The notes beneath the pieces were generated by a model that was given only the letters and a program-made list of their open reading frames with translations, was not told the origin of the DNA and ran no database searches. From the NCBI RefSeq assembly GCF_030540775.2, contig NZ_CP141266.1, forward strand, positions 89,501 to 153,500: 64,000 nucleotides of DNA. The letters run 5' to 3'. Positions within the stretch are counted from its first letter, which is position 1. The number at the start of each line of letters is the position of its first letter. The position numbers and the translations under genes were made by a program. Positions 1-9,527 of the stretch are shown piece by piece. This stretch comes from Flavivirga abyssicola (GTDB lineage: Bacteria; Bacteroidota; Bacteroidia; Flavobacteriales; Flavobacteriaceae).

Positions 1-3000
1 AATTTAGATTTTTCAAAAATTAAATATGTTACATGTTTGTTTTTGCTATTATCAACAACTCTCTCTCACTCTCAACATTGCTCATCAAACGGTAATAATA
101 CTTCTGATGAATATATAGGAAGAGTACAATTAAATACTATTGACAATACATCAGGTATTGGTACAACCAGTACTGGTTATTCAGATTTTACGGGAACAAC
201 TACTAGTTTGAACACTAGTACAAATTATACTATTACTATCACGCCAACCTGGACAAGTATAACGTGGAGCGAAGGCTACTCTGTTTGGATAGATTATAAT
301 CAAAATGATGATTTTACTGATCCTGGCGAACAAGTATGGTCACAAGCTGCTTCTACCGCTTCACCTGTATCTGGATCTTTTACAATTCCCGCTACTGCAA
401 CTACTGGAAATACCAAAATGAGGGTATCCATGAAATGGAATGGAACCCCTACATCTTGTGAATCTTTTGGCTTTGGGGAAGTAGAAGATTATACTGTTAA
501 TATTGTTGCGCCATCAGCCCCAGAAATTAATCTTATAGGCAATGCTACAACTATTGTAAATGGAGATGCAACGCCAACAGTAGGAGATCATACAGAGTTT
601 GGTTCTATTGCCAATTCAACAACTTTGGATCGTACATTCACCATTCAAAACACAGGTACTTCTACCTTAAATTTAACAGGAGGAACACCTATTGTAGATA
701 TTAGTGGTAATGCAGCGTTTTCTATTTTAACACCTCCAAGCGCTAATACTATTGCTAGCGGTGGAGATTTAACTTTTGTAGTTAGGTTTGCTCCTGCAAC
801 AGATGTGACGAATGCGCAAGCTACGATCTCTATTGATAATGATGATACTACTGGTAGTGAAAACCCTTATACTTTTGTGGTTCAAGGTTCTTCATTTACG
901 CCAGTTCCAGAAATAAACATTCAAGGGAATGCAACCAATATTGCTTCAGGAGATACAAGCCCTATTCTAGGAGATCACACCGAATTTGGCTCTATAGCAA
1001 ATACAACAACTTTCGATCGTACATTTACCATTGAAAATACAGGTACTGCTACCTTAAATCTAACAGGAGGTACACCTATTGTAGATATTAGTGGTAATGC
1101 AGCATTTTCTATTTTAACGCAACCTAGTGCCAATAGCATTGCGAATGGTGGAAGTGATCTTACTTTTGTGGTTAGATTTGCACCAACTACCGATGTGACG
1201 AATGCACAAGCTACGATCTCTATTGATAATAATGATACAACAGGTGGTGAAAACCCTTATACGTTTGTAGTTCAAGGTTCTTCATTTACTCCAGCTCCAG
1301 AAATAAATATTCAAGGGAATGCAACCGATATTGCTTCTGGAGATACAAGCCCTATTCTTGGAGATCACACCGAATTTGGAACTATCCCTAATGCAACTAC
1401 TTTCGACCGTACGTTTACTATTCAAAATACAGGCACTGCTACTTTAAATCTAACTGGAGGAACTCCTTTAGTAGATATTAGTGGTAATGCAGCGTTTTCT
1501 ATTTTAACACAACCTAGTGCTAATAGTATTGCCAGCAGTGGAAATTTAACTTTCGTTGTTAGATTTGCTCCTACAGTAGCTGGCACCAATTTACAAGCTA
1601 CTATTTCTATTGATAATGATGATAGCAATGAAAACCCTTATACTTTTACAGTACAAGGCTCTTCATCTAATTTGGCCCCGGAAATAAACATACAAGGAAA
1701 CTCAATTGATATTATTTCAGGAGATACAACACCAGCTTTTGGTGATGACACCGAATTTGGAGCCGCTATTACCTCAACGACAATTGATCATACGTTTACC
1801 ATTCAAAATACGGGTACCTCTACCTTAAATTTAACAGGAGGCACTCCTATTGTAGATATTAGTGGTAATGCTGCGTTTTCTATTTTAACACAGCCTAGCG
1901 CTAATAGTATTGCTATTGGTGGAGATTTAACTTTCGTTGTTAGGTTTGCCCCTACTGTAGTTGGTTCTAATTTACAAGCTATTATTTCTATCGATAATGA
2001 TGATAGTGATGAAAACCCATATACTTTTACAGTACAAGGCTCTGCGCTACTAACTAATTCACCAGGAAATGTTGGTTCTAATTTACAATTATGGTTACGA
2101 GCAGACCAAGGTATTGCTTTAACAGGAACAGATGTTGATTCCTGGACAGACCAATCTGCCAATGGATTTACCGGAGCATCTCAAGGAACAACAGATGCTG
2201 AATATGTTGCTTCTGGACTTAACTATAATCCTATTTTACGATTTTCTGGAAATTCATTTTATAATTTAGGTAATCCATCTCAACTTGATTTACAGCCAAA
2301 CACAGATGAAATGACCATCATCACTGTTGTTGTTACTGGTGGAGCGACTACCGGAACTGTATTTGGTAAATCAAATAATTCAACACGTAACTATCAGGTT
2401 TGGTTTGGTACAACAGATCGTGTATTACACCATTCCTTAGGAAGACAAGGAAGTAATCAAGCCGTACGTTGGGGTACAATTTATGCCTTAAACGAACCTA
2501 AAATTACAACTGGTATTGTTTCTAATACCGGTAGTAGTTTAACCAGATTATCGCCATATGTTAATGGTGTAGCCGACCCAGCCGATAGAAATGACGGAAC
2601 TTCTACTGGAAGTTCTGTTACAGATGTTTTAGTTGGAGCAAGAAGGGATGGTATAAATACCGGTTCGGGTTATCGTTACAATGGAGATATTGCAGAAATT
2701 ATAATGTATGACAGAGACTTAAGCTCTACGGAGCGTCAAAAAGTAGAGTCTTATCTATCTATAAAATATGGGGTTACCCTTGGTTCTAATGATGCTTTTT
2801 GGGATTCTGCAACTAATACATCAACGCCATTTGGATATGCAGGAACCAGTAATGATTATATAGCTTCTGATGGCAGTATACTTTGGAATGGTGCTTTAAA
2901 TGCTGGTTACGGATATAATGTTTTTGGGATTGCAAGAGACGACAATTCAAACTTATTACAGCAAAAGTCTAAAAGCGTTAATGTTGTACCAGAACCTATT

Positions 3001-5961
3001 TTAACAATGGAAGCAGAGACTGGCTCTTTAAATACCGATTTAAGTTATTTACTGGTTGGTAATAATGGTGATAATATAACACTTACCACTACAAGCCTTC
3101 CTATACGATCAACAAATATTTTAGAAAGAAGATGGATCGTTAGGGAAAGTACTAATGACCCTGGAACTGTTACCTTGGAATTTGATTTAAGTACTTCTTC
3201 CATTACTGATGCTCAAGGAGCAAATTTAGAGTTATTAATAGCAGATAATACAAGTTTCAATAATTATAAAAATATTGCAGGTACTTATAATGCCACTACA
3301 GATATTTTAACTTTTACTGGTATAAATTTTGAAAATGCAGAATATTTCACTTTGGGTACAACCGAAGACTATCAAGACGATTATCATTTAAGTTTTAATG
3401 GTACTACAAGATATATTGATCTTGGAGACAATAATGATTTAACTGGGCATTTCACAATCTCAGCATGGGTAAAAAGTAATACTAATGGTAGAACCATAGT
3501 TTCTAAAGGAAGTGCTTCCGGCTATGAGTTTAGTATTAATGGTTCAGGACATGTGGTTATGAGTTTTAATTCTGGTACTCAAACCGTAACGTCAACGAAT
3601 AGTGTGCCACAAAATATTTGGCATCATGTTGCTGTGATTTATAATGGAACAACCTCAAAGATTTACATAGATGGTATAGAAGATGGTACTGCTAATATTA
3701 GTACATCGCCTGTCGCCAATTCAGAAAGTTTCCTTATTGGTGCATCTGGAAGTTCACCCAGCAACTTCTTTTCGGGTGAAATGGATGAGTTAAGGGTTTG
3801 GAATCATGCTTTAACCGTAGATCAGCTTAGATTTATTATGAATCAGGAAATTGAAGTTTCTGGAGGCAATGTATATGGTAAAATAATTCCTCAAACAGCA
3901 ACCAAACATGAAATAAGCAGCATTCCTTCTGCTGATTTATTAGCATATTACCCCTTCTCTCACATAAGAGGTAATTGCACATTAAATGAATCTTCAAACA
4001 CGACACAAAATGGAAGACTTTTCAATCTACCCACTAGTGCTATTGAAAATCAAACAAGCCCCTTGCCGTTTGTTTCAAATGCCAGTACTGGTTGGGATAT
4101 ATCTACTACCTGGTTAAATAATGGCGTGCAGTACACACCTAACACAACAATTAATGGGACGCAAGTAGATTGGAATATTGTTGAAATTAATCATAATATT
4201 TCTGTTGACAGAGATTTGAATGTTTTAGCATTAATTTCTAATGTTAATGAACTTACCATAAATGGTGATACCGCTACAAATACTGGACATGGACTAACTA
4301 TAACACATTATCTAAAACTTGACGGTTCTATAGATTTAGAAGGAGAGTCTCAACTCATCCAAACCACAGGTAGTGATTTTGATGCTACAAGTACAGGTAC
4401 TTTAGAAAGAGATCAACAAGGTACCTCAAACACCTACATATATAACTATTGGTCTTCTCCTGTTTCCCCATCAAGTAATGGAAGTTATACACTGGCTAAT
4501 GTTTTTAATAATATTAGTTTCTTGGGCTCTGGATATAATGGTACTGCTACACCCTCAGTTGCTCTCGCAGATTATTGGATATGGAAATATGCCAATAGAG
4601 CAAGCGATACCTATTCAGAGTGGCAACATGTTAGAAGCACAGGAACTTTATTGCCAGGAGAAGGATTCACTATGAAAGGACCTGGTACAGCAACTCCTAA
4701 TCAAAACTACGAGCTACTAGGACAACCAAATAACGGAGATATTACTTTAACATTAAGTGATGATAATGAATATCTGGTTGGAAACCCTTATCCTTCAGCT
4801 ATTGATGCCAATGCATTTATTTTAGATCATATTAGTGTGACTGAAGGTGGTAATTACTCAGACCCAACCGAAAACATAATTAATGGCGCCTTATATTTTT
4901 GGGATCATTTCAGCAATAATACGCATAACTTAAAAGGATATCAAGGTGGTTATGCGACTTATACCCTCATGGGGGGCGCAGTTGCTATTTCAAATGATAC
5001 CAGAATTAATGCTACAGGAGCAGTTGGAACAAAATTACCTGAAAGATATATTCCTGTTGGTCAAGGGTTTTTCGTGTCCGCTATATTAGATACTGATTTA
5101 ACTGGAGATTCAAACGATCCGGGAATTACTTTGCCTGTTAATGGTGGCACTATTACATTTAGTAATAGCCACCGTGTATTCCAAAGAGAAACGGTTTCTG
5201 GAACTAATACAGGATCATTATTCCTTAAAAATAACTCTAAAGGAAAATCAACTACAAACGTAACTAATAGTCAAATAGATACCAGACAAAGAATTAGGTT
5301 GATGTTAGATTCACCTGGTGGTTATCATCGCCAATTACTTGTTGGTGTTGATGAAAACGCATCAAAAGGATTTGACATTGGTTATGATGCATTATTAATC
5401 GAAACCAATAGCGAGGATATGTATTGGAATATCAATAGCTCAAAATTAATCATTCAGGCGGTAGATAACTTTAACAAAGAACAAACGCTTCCTTTGGGTG
5501 TGAAAATTCATAAAGAAGGCATAGCTACTATAAAAATTGATGGTTTAAATAATATTGGTAGTAACCAAAATATATATTTACATGATATTGATTTAAACAT
5601 ATACCATGATTTAAAGCAGAGTAACTATGACGTGTTGCTAGTTCCTGGCGAATACCAAGATCGTTTTGAAATTGCATTTTCAAATCAACAACAATTTTTA
5701 GGTTCAGAAGATGTTGAAAAAACAAATCTGCAAGTTTATTTTTCTAATGAAAAGGAACGTATTATTATACATAACCCATCATTAAAAAACATAGAATCTG
5801 TAGAAATGTTTAATTTACTAGGACAACCTTTATTAAAGTTTGAGCCAAAAACTAACAATAACTATTTAGAATATAATGCAAACCAAATTAAAATTGGTAG
5901 TTATGTATTAACGATAGAAACTGAAGATGGAAAAACTTCTAAAAAAGTATTAATTAAATAG
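1..5961 (+). CDS. Giant T9SS-secreted protein: GEVED, four choice-of-anchor D repeats, LamG (5' partial)
   Basis: The frame is open to the first base of the window, and the residues before the TTG at 37 (NLDFSKIKYVTC) continue a signal peptide ending near LSHSQ. The real start therefore lies a few codons upstream and the TTG is not the start. Numbering from that TTG: a GEVED-type domain (about 60-155, ending GEVEDYTV); four near-identical choice-of-anchor D repeats (about 162-670); a concanavalin-like region starting LQLWLRADQG (about 680-1100); LamG (about 1116-1250, with the WHHVAVIY motif); a block shared with the other two giants (ESQLIQ, LERDQQGT, NYWSSPV, about 1430-1700); and a C-terminal sorting-like domain (about 1898-1974, ending KKVLIK). 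It is probably exported by T9SS and surface-attached or released, acting as an adhesin or glycan-binding scaffold. The function is inferred from domains only; no catalytic motif was seen. Confidence 0.85.
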   Translation, partial: NLDFSKIKYVTCLFLLLSTTLSHSQHCSSNGNNTSDEYIGRVQLNTIDNTSGIGTTSTGYSDFTGTTTSLNTSTNYTITITPTWTSITWSEGYSVWIDYNQNDDFTDPGEQVWSQAASTASPVSGSFTIPATATTGNTKMRVSMKWNGTPTSCESFGFGEVEDYTVNIVAPSAPEINLIGNATTIVNGDATPTVGDHTEFGSIANSTTLDRTFTIQNTGTSTLNLTGGTPIVDISGNAAFSILTPPSANTIASGGDLTFVVRFAPATDVTNAQATISIDNDDTTGSENPYTFVVQGSSFTPVPEINIQGNATNIASGDTSPILGDHTEFGSIANTTTFDRTFTIENTGTATLNLTGGTPIVDISGNAAFSILTQPSANSIANGGSDLTFVVRFAPTTDVTNAQATISIDNNDTTGGENPYTFVVQGSSFTPAPEINIQGNATDIASGDTSPILGDHTEFGTIPNATTFDRTFTIQNTGTATLNLTGGTPLVDISGNAAFSILTQPSANSIASSGNLTFVVRFAPTVAGTNLQATISIDNDDSNENPYTFTVQGSSSNLAPEINIQGNSIDIISGDTTPAFGDDTEFGAAITSTTIDHTFTIQNTGTSTLNLTGGTPIVDISGNAAFSILTQPSANSIAIGGDLTFVVRFAPTVVGSNLQAIISIDNDDSDENPYTFTVQGSALLTNSPGNVGSNLQLWLRADQGIALTGTDVDSWTDQSANGFTGASQGTTDAEYVASGLNYNPILRFSGNSFYNLGNPSQLDLQPNTDEMTIITVVVTGGATTGTVFGKSNNSTRNYQVWFGTTDRVLHHSLGRQGSNQAVRWGTIYALNEPKITTGIVSNTGSSLTRLSPYVNGVADPADRNDGTSTGSSVTDVLVGARRDGINTGSGYRYNGDIAEIIMYDRDLSSTERQKVESYLSIKYGVTLGSNDAFWDSATNTSTPFGYAGTSNDYIASDGSILWNGALNAGYGYNVFGIARDDNSNLLQQKSKSVNVVPEPILTMEAETGSLNTDLSYLLVGNNGDNITLTTTSLPIRSTNILERRWIVRESTNDPGTVTLEFDLSTSSITDAQGANLELLIADNTSFNNYKNIAGTYNATTDILTFTGINFENAEYFTLGTTEDYQDDYHLSFNGTTRYIDLGDNNDLTGHFTISAWVKSNTNGRTIVSKGSASGYEFSINGSGHVVMSFNSGTQTVTSTNSVPQNIWHHVAVIYNGTTSKIYIDGIEDGTANISTSPVANSESFLIGASGSSPSNFFSGEMDELRVWNHALTVDQLRFIMNQEIEVSGGNVYGKIIPQTATKHEISSIPSADLLAYYPFSHIRGNCTLNESSNTTQNGRLFNLPTSAIENQTSPLPFVSNASTGWDISTTWLNNGVQYTPNTTINGTQVDWNIVEINHNISVDRDLNVLALISNVNELTINGDTATNTGHGLTITHYLKLDGSIDLEGESQLIQTTGSDFDATSTGTLERDQQGTSNTYIYNYWSSPVSPSSNGSYTLANVFNNISFLGSGYNGTATPSVALADYWIWKYANRASDTYSEWQHVRSTGTLLPGEGFTMKGPGTATPNQNYELLGQPNNGDITLTLSDDNEYLVGNPYPSAIDANAFILDHISVTEGGNYSDPTENIINGALYFWDHFSNNTHNLKGYQGGYATYTLMGGAVAISNDTRINATGAVGTKLPERYIPVGQGFFVSAILDTDLTGDSNDPGITLPVNGGTITFSNSHRVFQRETVSGTNTGSLFLKNNSKGKSTTNVTNSQIDTRQRIRLMLDSPGGYHRQLLVGVDENASKGFDIGYDALLIETNSEDMYWNINSSKLIIQAVDNFNKEQTLPLGVKIHKEGIATIKIDGLNNIGSNQNIYLHDIDLNIYHDLKQSNYDVLLVPGEYQDRFEIAFSNQQQFLGSEDVEKTNLQVYFSNEKERIIIHNPSLKNIESVEMFNLLGQPLLKFEPKTNNNYLEYNANQIKIGSYVLTIETEDGKTSKKVLIK
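520..2046 (+). repeat. Four tandem choice-of-anchor D repeat units
   Basis: Units begin with the codons for PEIN at 520, 907, 1297 and 1678, giving periods of 387, 390, 381 and about 370 bp. Each encodes the same succession: GDxTPxxGDxTEFG, DRTFTIQNTG, LNLTGGTPIVDISGNAAFSIL, FVVRFAP, ISIDNDD, NPYTFxVQGS. Large parts are nearly identical at the nucleotide level, which indicates recent tandem duplication or gene conversion. Confidence 0.9.
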
Positions 5962-6000
5962 CTGGATAATAACACAAGTTCAAATCTTATTTCCAAAAAC

Positions 6001-6026
6001 AAAGAGAGGCTTAAAGCCTCTCTTTT
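6001..6026. terminator. Bidirectional intrinsic terminator
   Basis: A 10-12 bp stem (AAAGAGAGGC with GCCTCTCTTT) around a TTAAA loop is followed by T-rich sequence on the plus strand and is A-rich on the left. It sits between the stop of the first giant gene and the convergent sulfatase gene, so it can serve both. Confidence 0.75.
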
Positions 6027-6096
6027 AATTTAATGAAATATTTAGATCCCTGTCTTTACAGAAATGCTAATTTTAATTATAGTAAACTGAAAGTTT

Positions 6097-9000
6097 TTAT
6101 CTTTTTATAACTTTCTGAGTTATTAGCTTATTATTCACTTCCACTTGTAATAGATATACCCCCTTATCTAAATGTTCTAATGAAATACTAAATGTTTTTT
6201 CTTTATAATTTTTAGTCAAAATTGTTTTACCAAGCATATCGAATAACATGACTTTCACATCATTTGTAAATTCTGTAATATCAACTTGTAACTGATTCTC
6301 AAATGGATTTGGGTATATCGAAGCAACATTGGTATCCACCCCCTGTGCATTTAAAGTCCCAGAACAGGCAGAATCTGATATCTGAGTTGGTGTTAAAACG
6401 ACATCGTTGTACACCACAAAAGCATCCATCTTTCCAGTAAAAAAAGCGTCTGATGCATTTTGAAAACTATCATTTCCACTCAATTTACCACCAATGCCTC
6501 CAAAACTATAATGACTGGTTATTGATGCTGGAGCACTACTACTGGTAGCCACCTCTACACCATCAATATATAATTTTTGAAGTGTACTAGTTTCACTATA
6601 TATAAATGCAATATGATGCCAATCCCCATCATTAGGAAATGCCGCGCTTATTTGATCGGCTACACTAGAAGTTTCTCTTACTATGGCTTCTAAATTAGAA
6701 TTATTAAGTCTTATGGCTATACCCCTGTTTTGGCCGCCTTCATCAAAAATATCCTGAATACCTGTTAAAGAAGATGGCTTAATCCATGCCATAACACTTC
6801 TGGAATTCGTTATTAAATTTAAAAAACTATCTGGCGATGTGGAATTTGTAGCATACTGAATTGCCTCTGTTCCATTGAATATCACTGATCGATCACCCTC
6901 TTTAAAATCTATATCGTCGTAAGTGATAGCTGCAGATGGCGATAAAGTAGGGTTATGATTATTTCCTGAAGCATCATTAGCATTACTTGCAAGATCAAAA
7001 TCCCAAAAGGCTTCGTATCCACTTGAAGGTTGACAACCAGCTGTAGAATTAGTAATTATCAAACATGCAGCATCATTAATTTGTGAAGCAGATAATGCTG
7101 TATTATAAACTGAAAAGGCATCCATTTTTCCTGTAAAGTAGTTATCTGCAGAAACAGCAAAGCTATCCCAGCTACCAATCACACCTCCAATACCCCCTCC
7201 AGTTGTATTGTGAGAACCAATAGAACTTGGTGCTAAATTACTAGTAGCGACTTCAAGGCCGTCTATATATAATTTATGGCTTGTATTCCCTCCATCATAA
7301 ACTAATGCTACATGATGCCAATCTCCATCATTTGGAAACCCTGCACTTAAAGCATCTGTAGTTACAGTAGATTCTCTTATAATAGATTCCAGATTGGAAC
7401 CGTCTAGTCGCATGGCTATGCCGACAGTATTTCCCCCTTCATCAAATATTTCCTGAATCCCTGATAATCCAGTTGGTTTAATCCATGCTGAAACCGTACG
7501 AGCTGTGGTTACTTGAGAAATAAACGTCGCACTACTATAGGTTACATCTACCGACCCATCGAATACTACTGACTGATCTCCCTCTTTAAAATCTACTGAG
7601 TCATAAGTCAATGTCCCATTCACGGGATTGGGGTCATGTCCATTCCCTGATGCATCGTTGGCATCGCTCACAGAATCGAAATCCCAATAAGCTTCATAAC
7701 CACTAACAGCCTGACACCCATCTGTTGAATTCGGTCCGCTTCCTGTAGTACTTATTATATAAGGTAAAGAAACCGTTTGTCCATTACTTCTGTAAGTCGG
7801 TAAAGGAGCCGATATGTTTATTAAATGATTACGTAAATCGGTACTCATATCATTCCCTATAGCTAAAGTCGCTAAACCTGGACTGCCTGCTAACAGATTA
7901 GTCGCTTCACTGATATCATTTATTAAATGATATAACTCATAAGATTCCGTTTCATAGTTATAAATTAATTTATAATCTCCTTTTCTAATAACAGAAACGG
8001 GTCTTGCATCACGATTGGAATCAATCAGATATCCAGGATAATGCCAGTATAAGGCATCTCTACTTAAAGCTGTTCCATTAGTTAATAATTGCCAATGACT
8101 AACGCCATCAATATCATAACTAACAGGTAACGTTCCTCCGGCTGCCTCAACAAATGTTGGGTAGATATCAAATCCAACTATAGGCGTTGAATTAATAGTT
8201 CCTTTGTTTACTAACCATGAAGCTTCAGACCACACAATACTAACAGACCTAATACCACCTTCGTACCATTCTCCTTTCATACCTCGCAAAGGTCCTGCAT
8301 CGTCACTATGAACTGCACCACCGTTATCTGAGATAAAATACACTAACGTGTTCTCCGATAGCATATTCCCAGGGTTTCTAGGGTCTGCCGTTGTTTTTAA
8401 ATAATCGATTAACCTCCCTATGGTTTGGTCCATGCCTTCAGCAAGTGCAGCCTGTCCTGGTTTTCTATCATGCCCCATGGAACTGGGGCTACTAATGGCT
8501 TTAGCTTCATATTTTGTTCTTAAATCCGGTCGTGCATCACTTGGATTAAATGGACCATGAATAGCATAGTTGCTAAAATGCATAAAAAAAGGACTATTAA
8601 TATTGGTATCAATAAAATCCATAGCAGCATCTGCCATAGCATCGGTTACATGTTTTGCTGTTCCTGTTAAAGAATTATCTCCAGCCAGCATTAAAGATTC
8701 GGCAGTAGTGTAAGGGTCTGCATAAGGATCTAATTCCGGACCAATACTACTTCCAAACGTATATGGAGCGCCACTATTAGAAGCAAAATAATTTCCTGGA
8801 TTTCCTTTAGTCCCACCACCATAATTAACATCAAACCCTTGATCTGTAGCGGCATTATCCGAAACGTTTGTTGCTTCATTTTCTCCTACATGATATTTCC
8901 CTAAATGTACCGTCGCATAGCCAGCTGCCTTCATGGTTTCTGCCAAGGTAATTGCTTCTTTAGGCAATTCGTCGACACCACTAGGCAATCCATTATCTGG

Positions 9001-9345
9001 TCCAATTAAAAGGGTTGAATTACCTCCCCTATTTAAGTTATCTACTGCAAAAATATTATTAGTTGGTCGTGAGGCGTATTGCCCACTTAAAAGTGCCGCT
9101 CTGGTTGGCGCACAATTTGAACCATTAACATAACCATATGGAAAGGCGATACCTTCACTTGCTAATGTTGCTAGATTTGGAGTTTCATAAAAGTCACTAG
9201 GGTTATTAAGGTTTGTCAAACCTGTACTAACTTGAGACCACCCCATATCGTCGGCAATAATAACAATAAAGTTAGGAGACTGGGCATAAACTTTTTTAAC
9301 TACAATAAAAAATAATAGCAATAAATAAGTACTTATTGATTTCAT
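6097..9345 (-). CDS. Secreted sulfatase with two LamG domains and T9SS sorting domain
   Basis: 1082 aa. A signal peptide (1-22, ending YAQ) is followed by a type I sulfatase domain (about 23-530). Visible active-site elements are the metal-binding DD at 32-33, the formylglycine site C78-A-P-T-R82, K150 and H152 in LGKYHVG, H263 in AIHGPF, D340-N341 in ISDNGG and K357. The family hydrolyses sulfate esters with Ca2+ after Cys is converted to formylglycine by a separate maturase, which is not in this window. Two LamG domains (about 548-765 and 770-993) each contain DGDWHH, and a canonical T9SS domain begins at about 1005 with SIYPNPFENQL. It probably desulfates a polysaccharide outside the cell; the substrate cannot be told. 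It is a paralogue of the next gene on the same strand, and its order there is second. ATG at 9345 is well placed before the signal peptide. Confidence 0.92.
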   Translation of the reverse strand: MKSISTYLLLLFFIVVKKVYAQSPNFIVIIADDMGWSQVSTGLTNLNNPSDFYETPNLATLASEGIAFPYGYVNGSNCAPTRAALLSGQYASRPTNNIFAVDNLNRGGNSTLLIGPDNGLPSGVDELPKEAITLAETMKAAGYATVHLGKYHVGENEATNVSDNAATDQGFDVNYGGGTKGNPGNYFASNSGAPYTFGSSIGPELDPYADPYTTAESLMLAGDNSLTGTAKHVTDAMADAAMDFIDTNINSPFFMHFSNYAIHGPFNPSDARPDLRTKYEAKAISSPSSMGHDRKPGQAALAEGMDQTIGRLIDYLKTTADPRNPGNMLSENTLVYFISDNGGAVHSDDAGPLRGMKGEWYEGGIRSVSIVWSEASWLVNKGTINSTPIVGFDIYPTFVEAAGGTLPVSYDIDGVSHWQLLTNGTALSRDALYWHYPGYLIDSNRDARPVSVIRKGDYKLIYNYETESYELYHLINDISEATNLLAGSPGLATLAIGNDMSTDLRNHLINISAPLPTYRSNGQTVSLPYIISTTGSGPNSTDGCQAVSGYEAYWDFDSVSDANDASGNGHDPNPVNGTLTYDSVDFKEGDQSVVFDGSVDVTYSSATFISQVTTARTVSAWIKPTGLSGIQEIFDEGGNTVGIAMRLDGSNLESIIRESTVTTDALSAGFPNDGDWHHVALVYDGGNTSHKLYIDGLEVATSNLAPSSIGSHNTTGGGIGGVIGSWDSFAVSADNYFTGKMDAFSVYNTALSASQINDAACLIITNSTAGCQPSSGYEAFWDFDLASNANDASGNNHNPTLSPSAAITYDDIDFKEGDRSVIFNGTEAIQYATNSTSPDSFLNLITNSRSVMAWIKPSSLTGIQDIFDEGGQNRGIAIRLNNSNLEAIVRETSSVADQISAAFPNDGDWHHIAFIYSETSTLQKLYIDGVEVATSSSAPASITSHYSFGGIGGKLSGNDSFQNASDAFFTGKMDAFVVYNDVVLTPTQISDSACSGTLNAQGVDTNVASIYPNPFENQLQVDITEFTNDVKVMLFDMLGKTILTKNYKEKTFSISLEHLDKGVYLLQVEVNNKLITQKVIKR

Positions 9346-9470
9346 AGATTTGGAGTTAGAAATTTTAGTCTTGATAAAAATATCGCATTTTAACGTAAAT
9401 AAAAATCATTTTGTCGATTTTTTTACTAAAATTCAACTTTTTAAAGAAAGAAATAGATTAAAAAAATAAA

Positions 9471-9496
9471 AAAGAGAAGGAATAAACCTTCTCTTT
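9471..9496 (-). terminator. Intrinsic terminator of the second sulfatase gene
   Basis: A 10-bp perfect stem (AAAGAGAAGG, 9471-9480; CCTTCTCTTT, 9487-9496) with a 6-nt loop. On the minus strand it is followed by a run of T residues. It lies about 30 nt past the stop of the upstream sulfatase gene, so the two sulfatases are probably separate transcripts. Confidence 0.75.
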
Positions 9497-9527
9497 AAGT
9501 AATAAAAAACAATAGTTTTTATTTATT

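Noticed and set aside
520-2046. Repeat array as CRISPR
   Set aside because: Units are about 385 bp, coding and in frame, with no short repeats or spacers; no cas gene is present.
1422-2162. Minus-strand frames of 68 and 119 codons
   Set aside because: They are shadows of the tandem anchor D repeats, which is why they look like each other.
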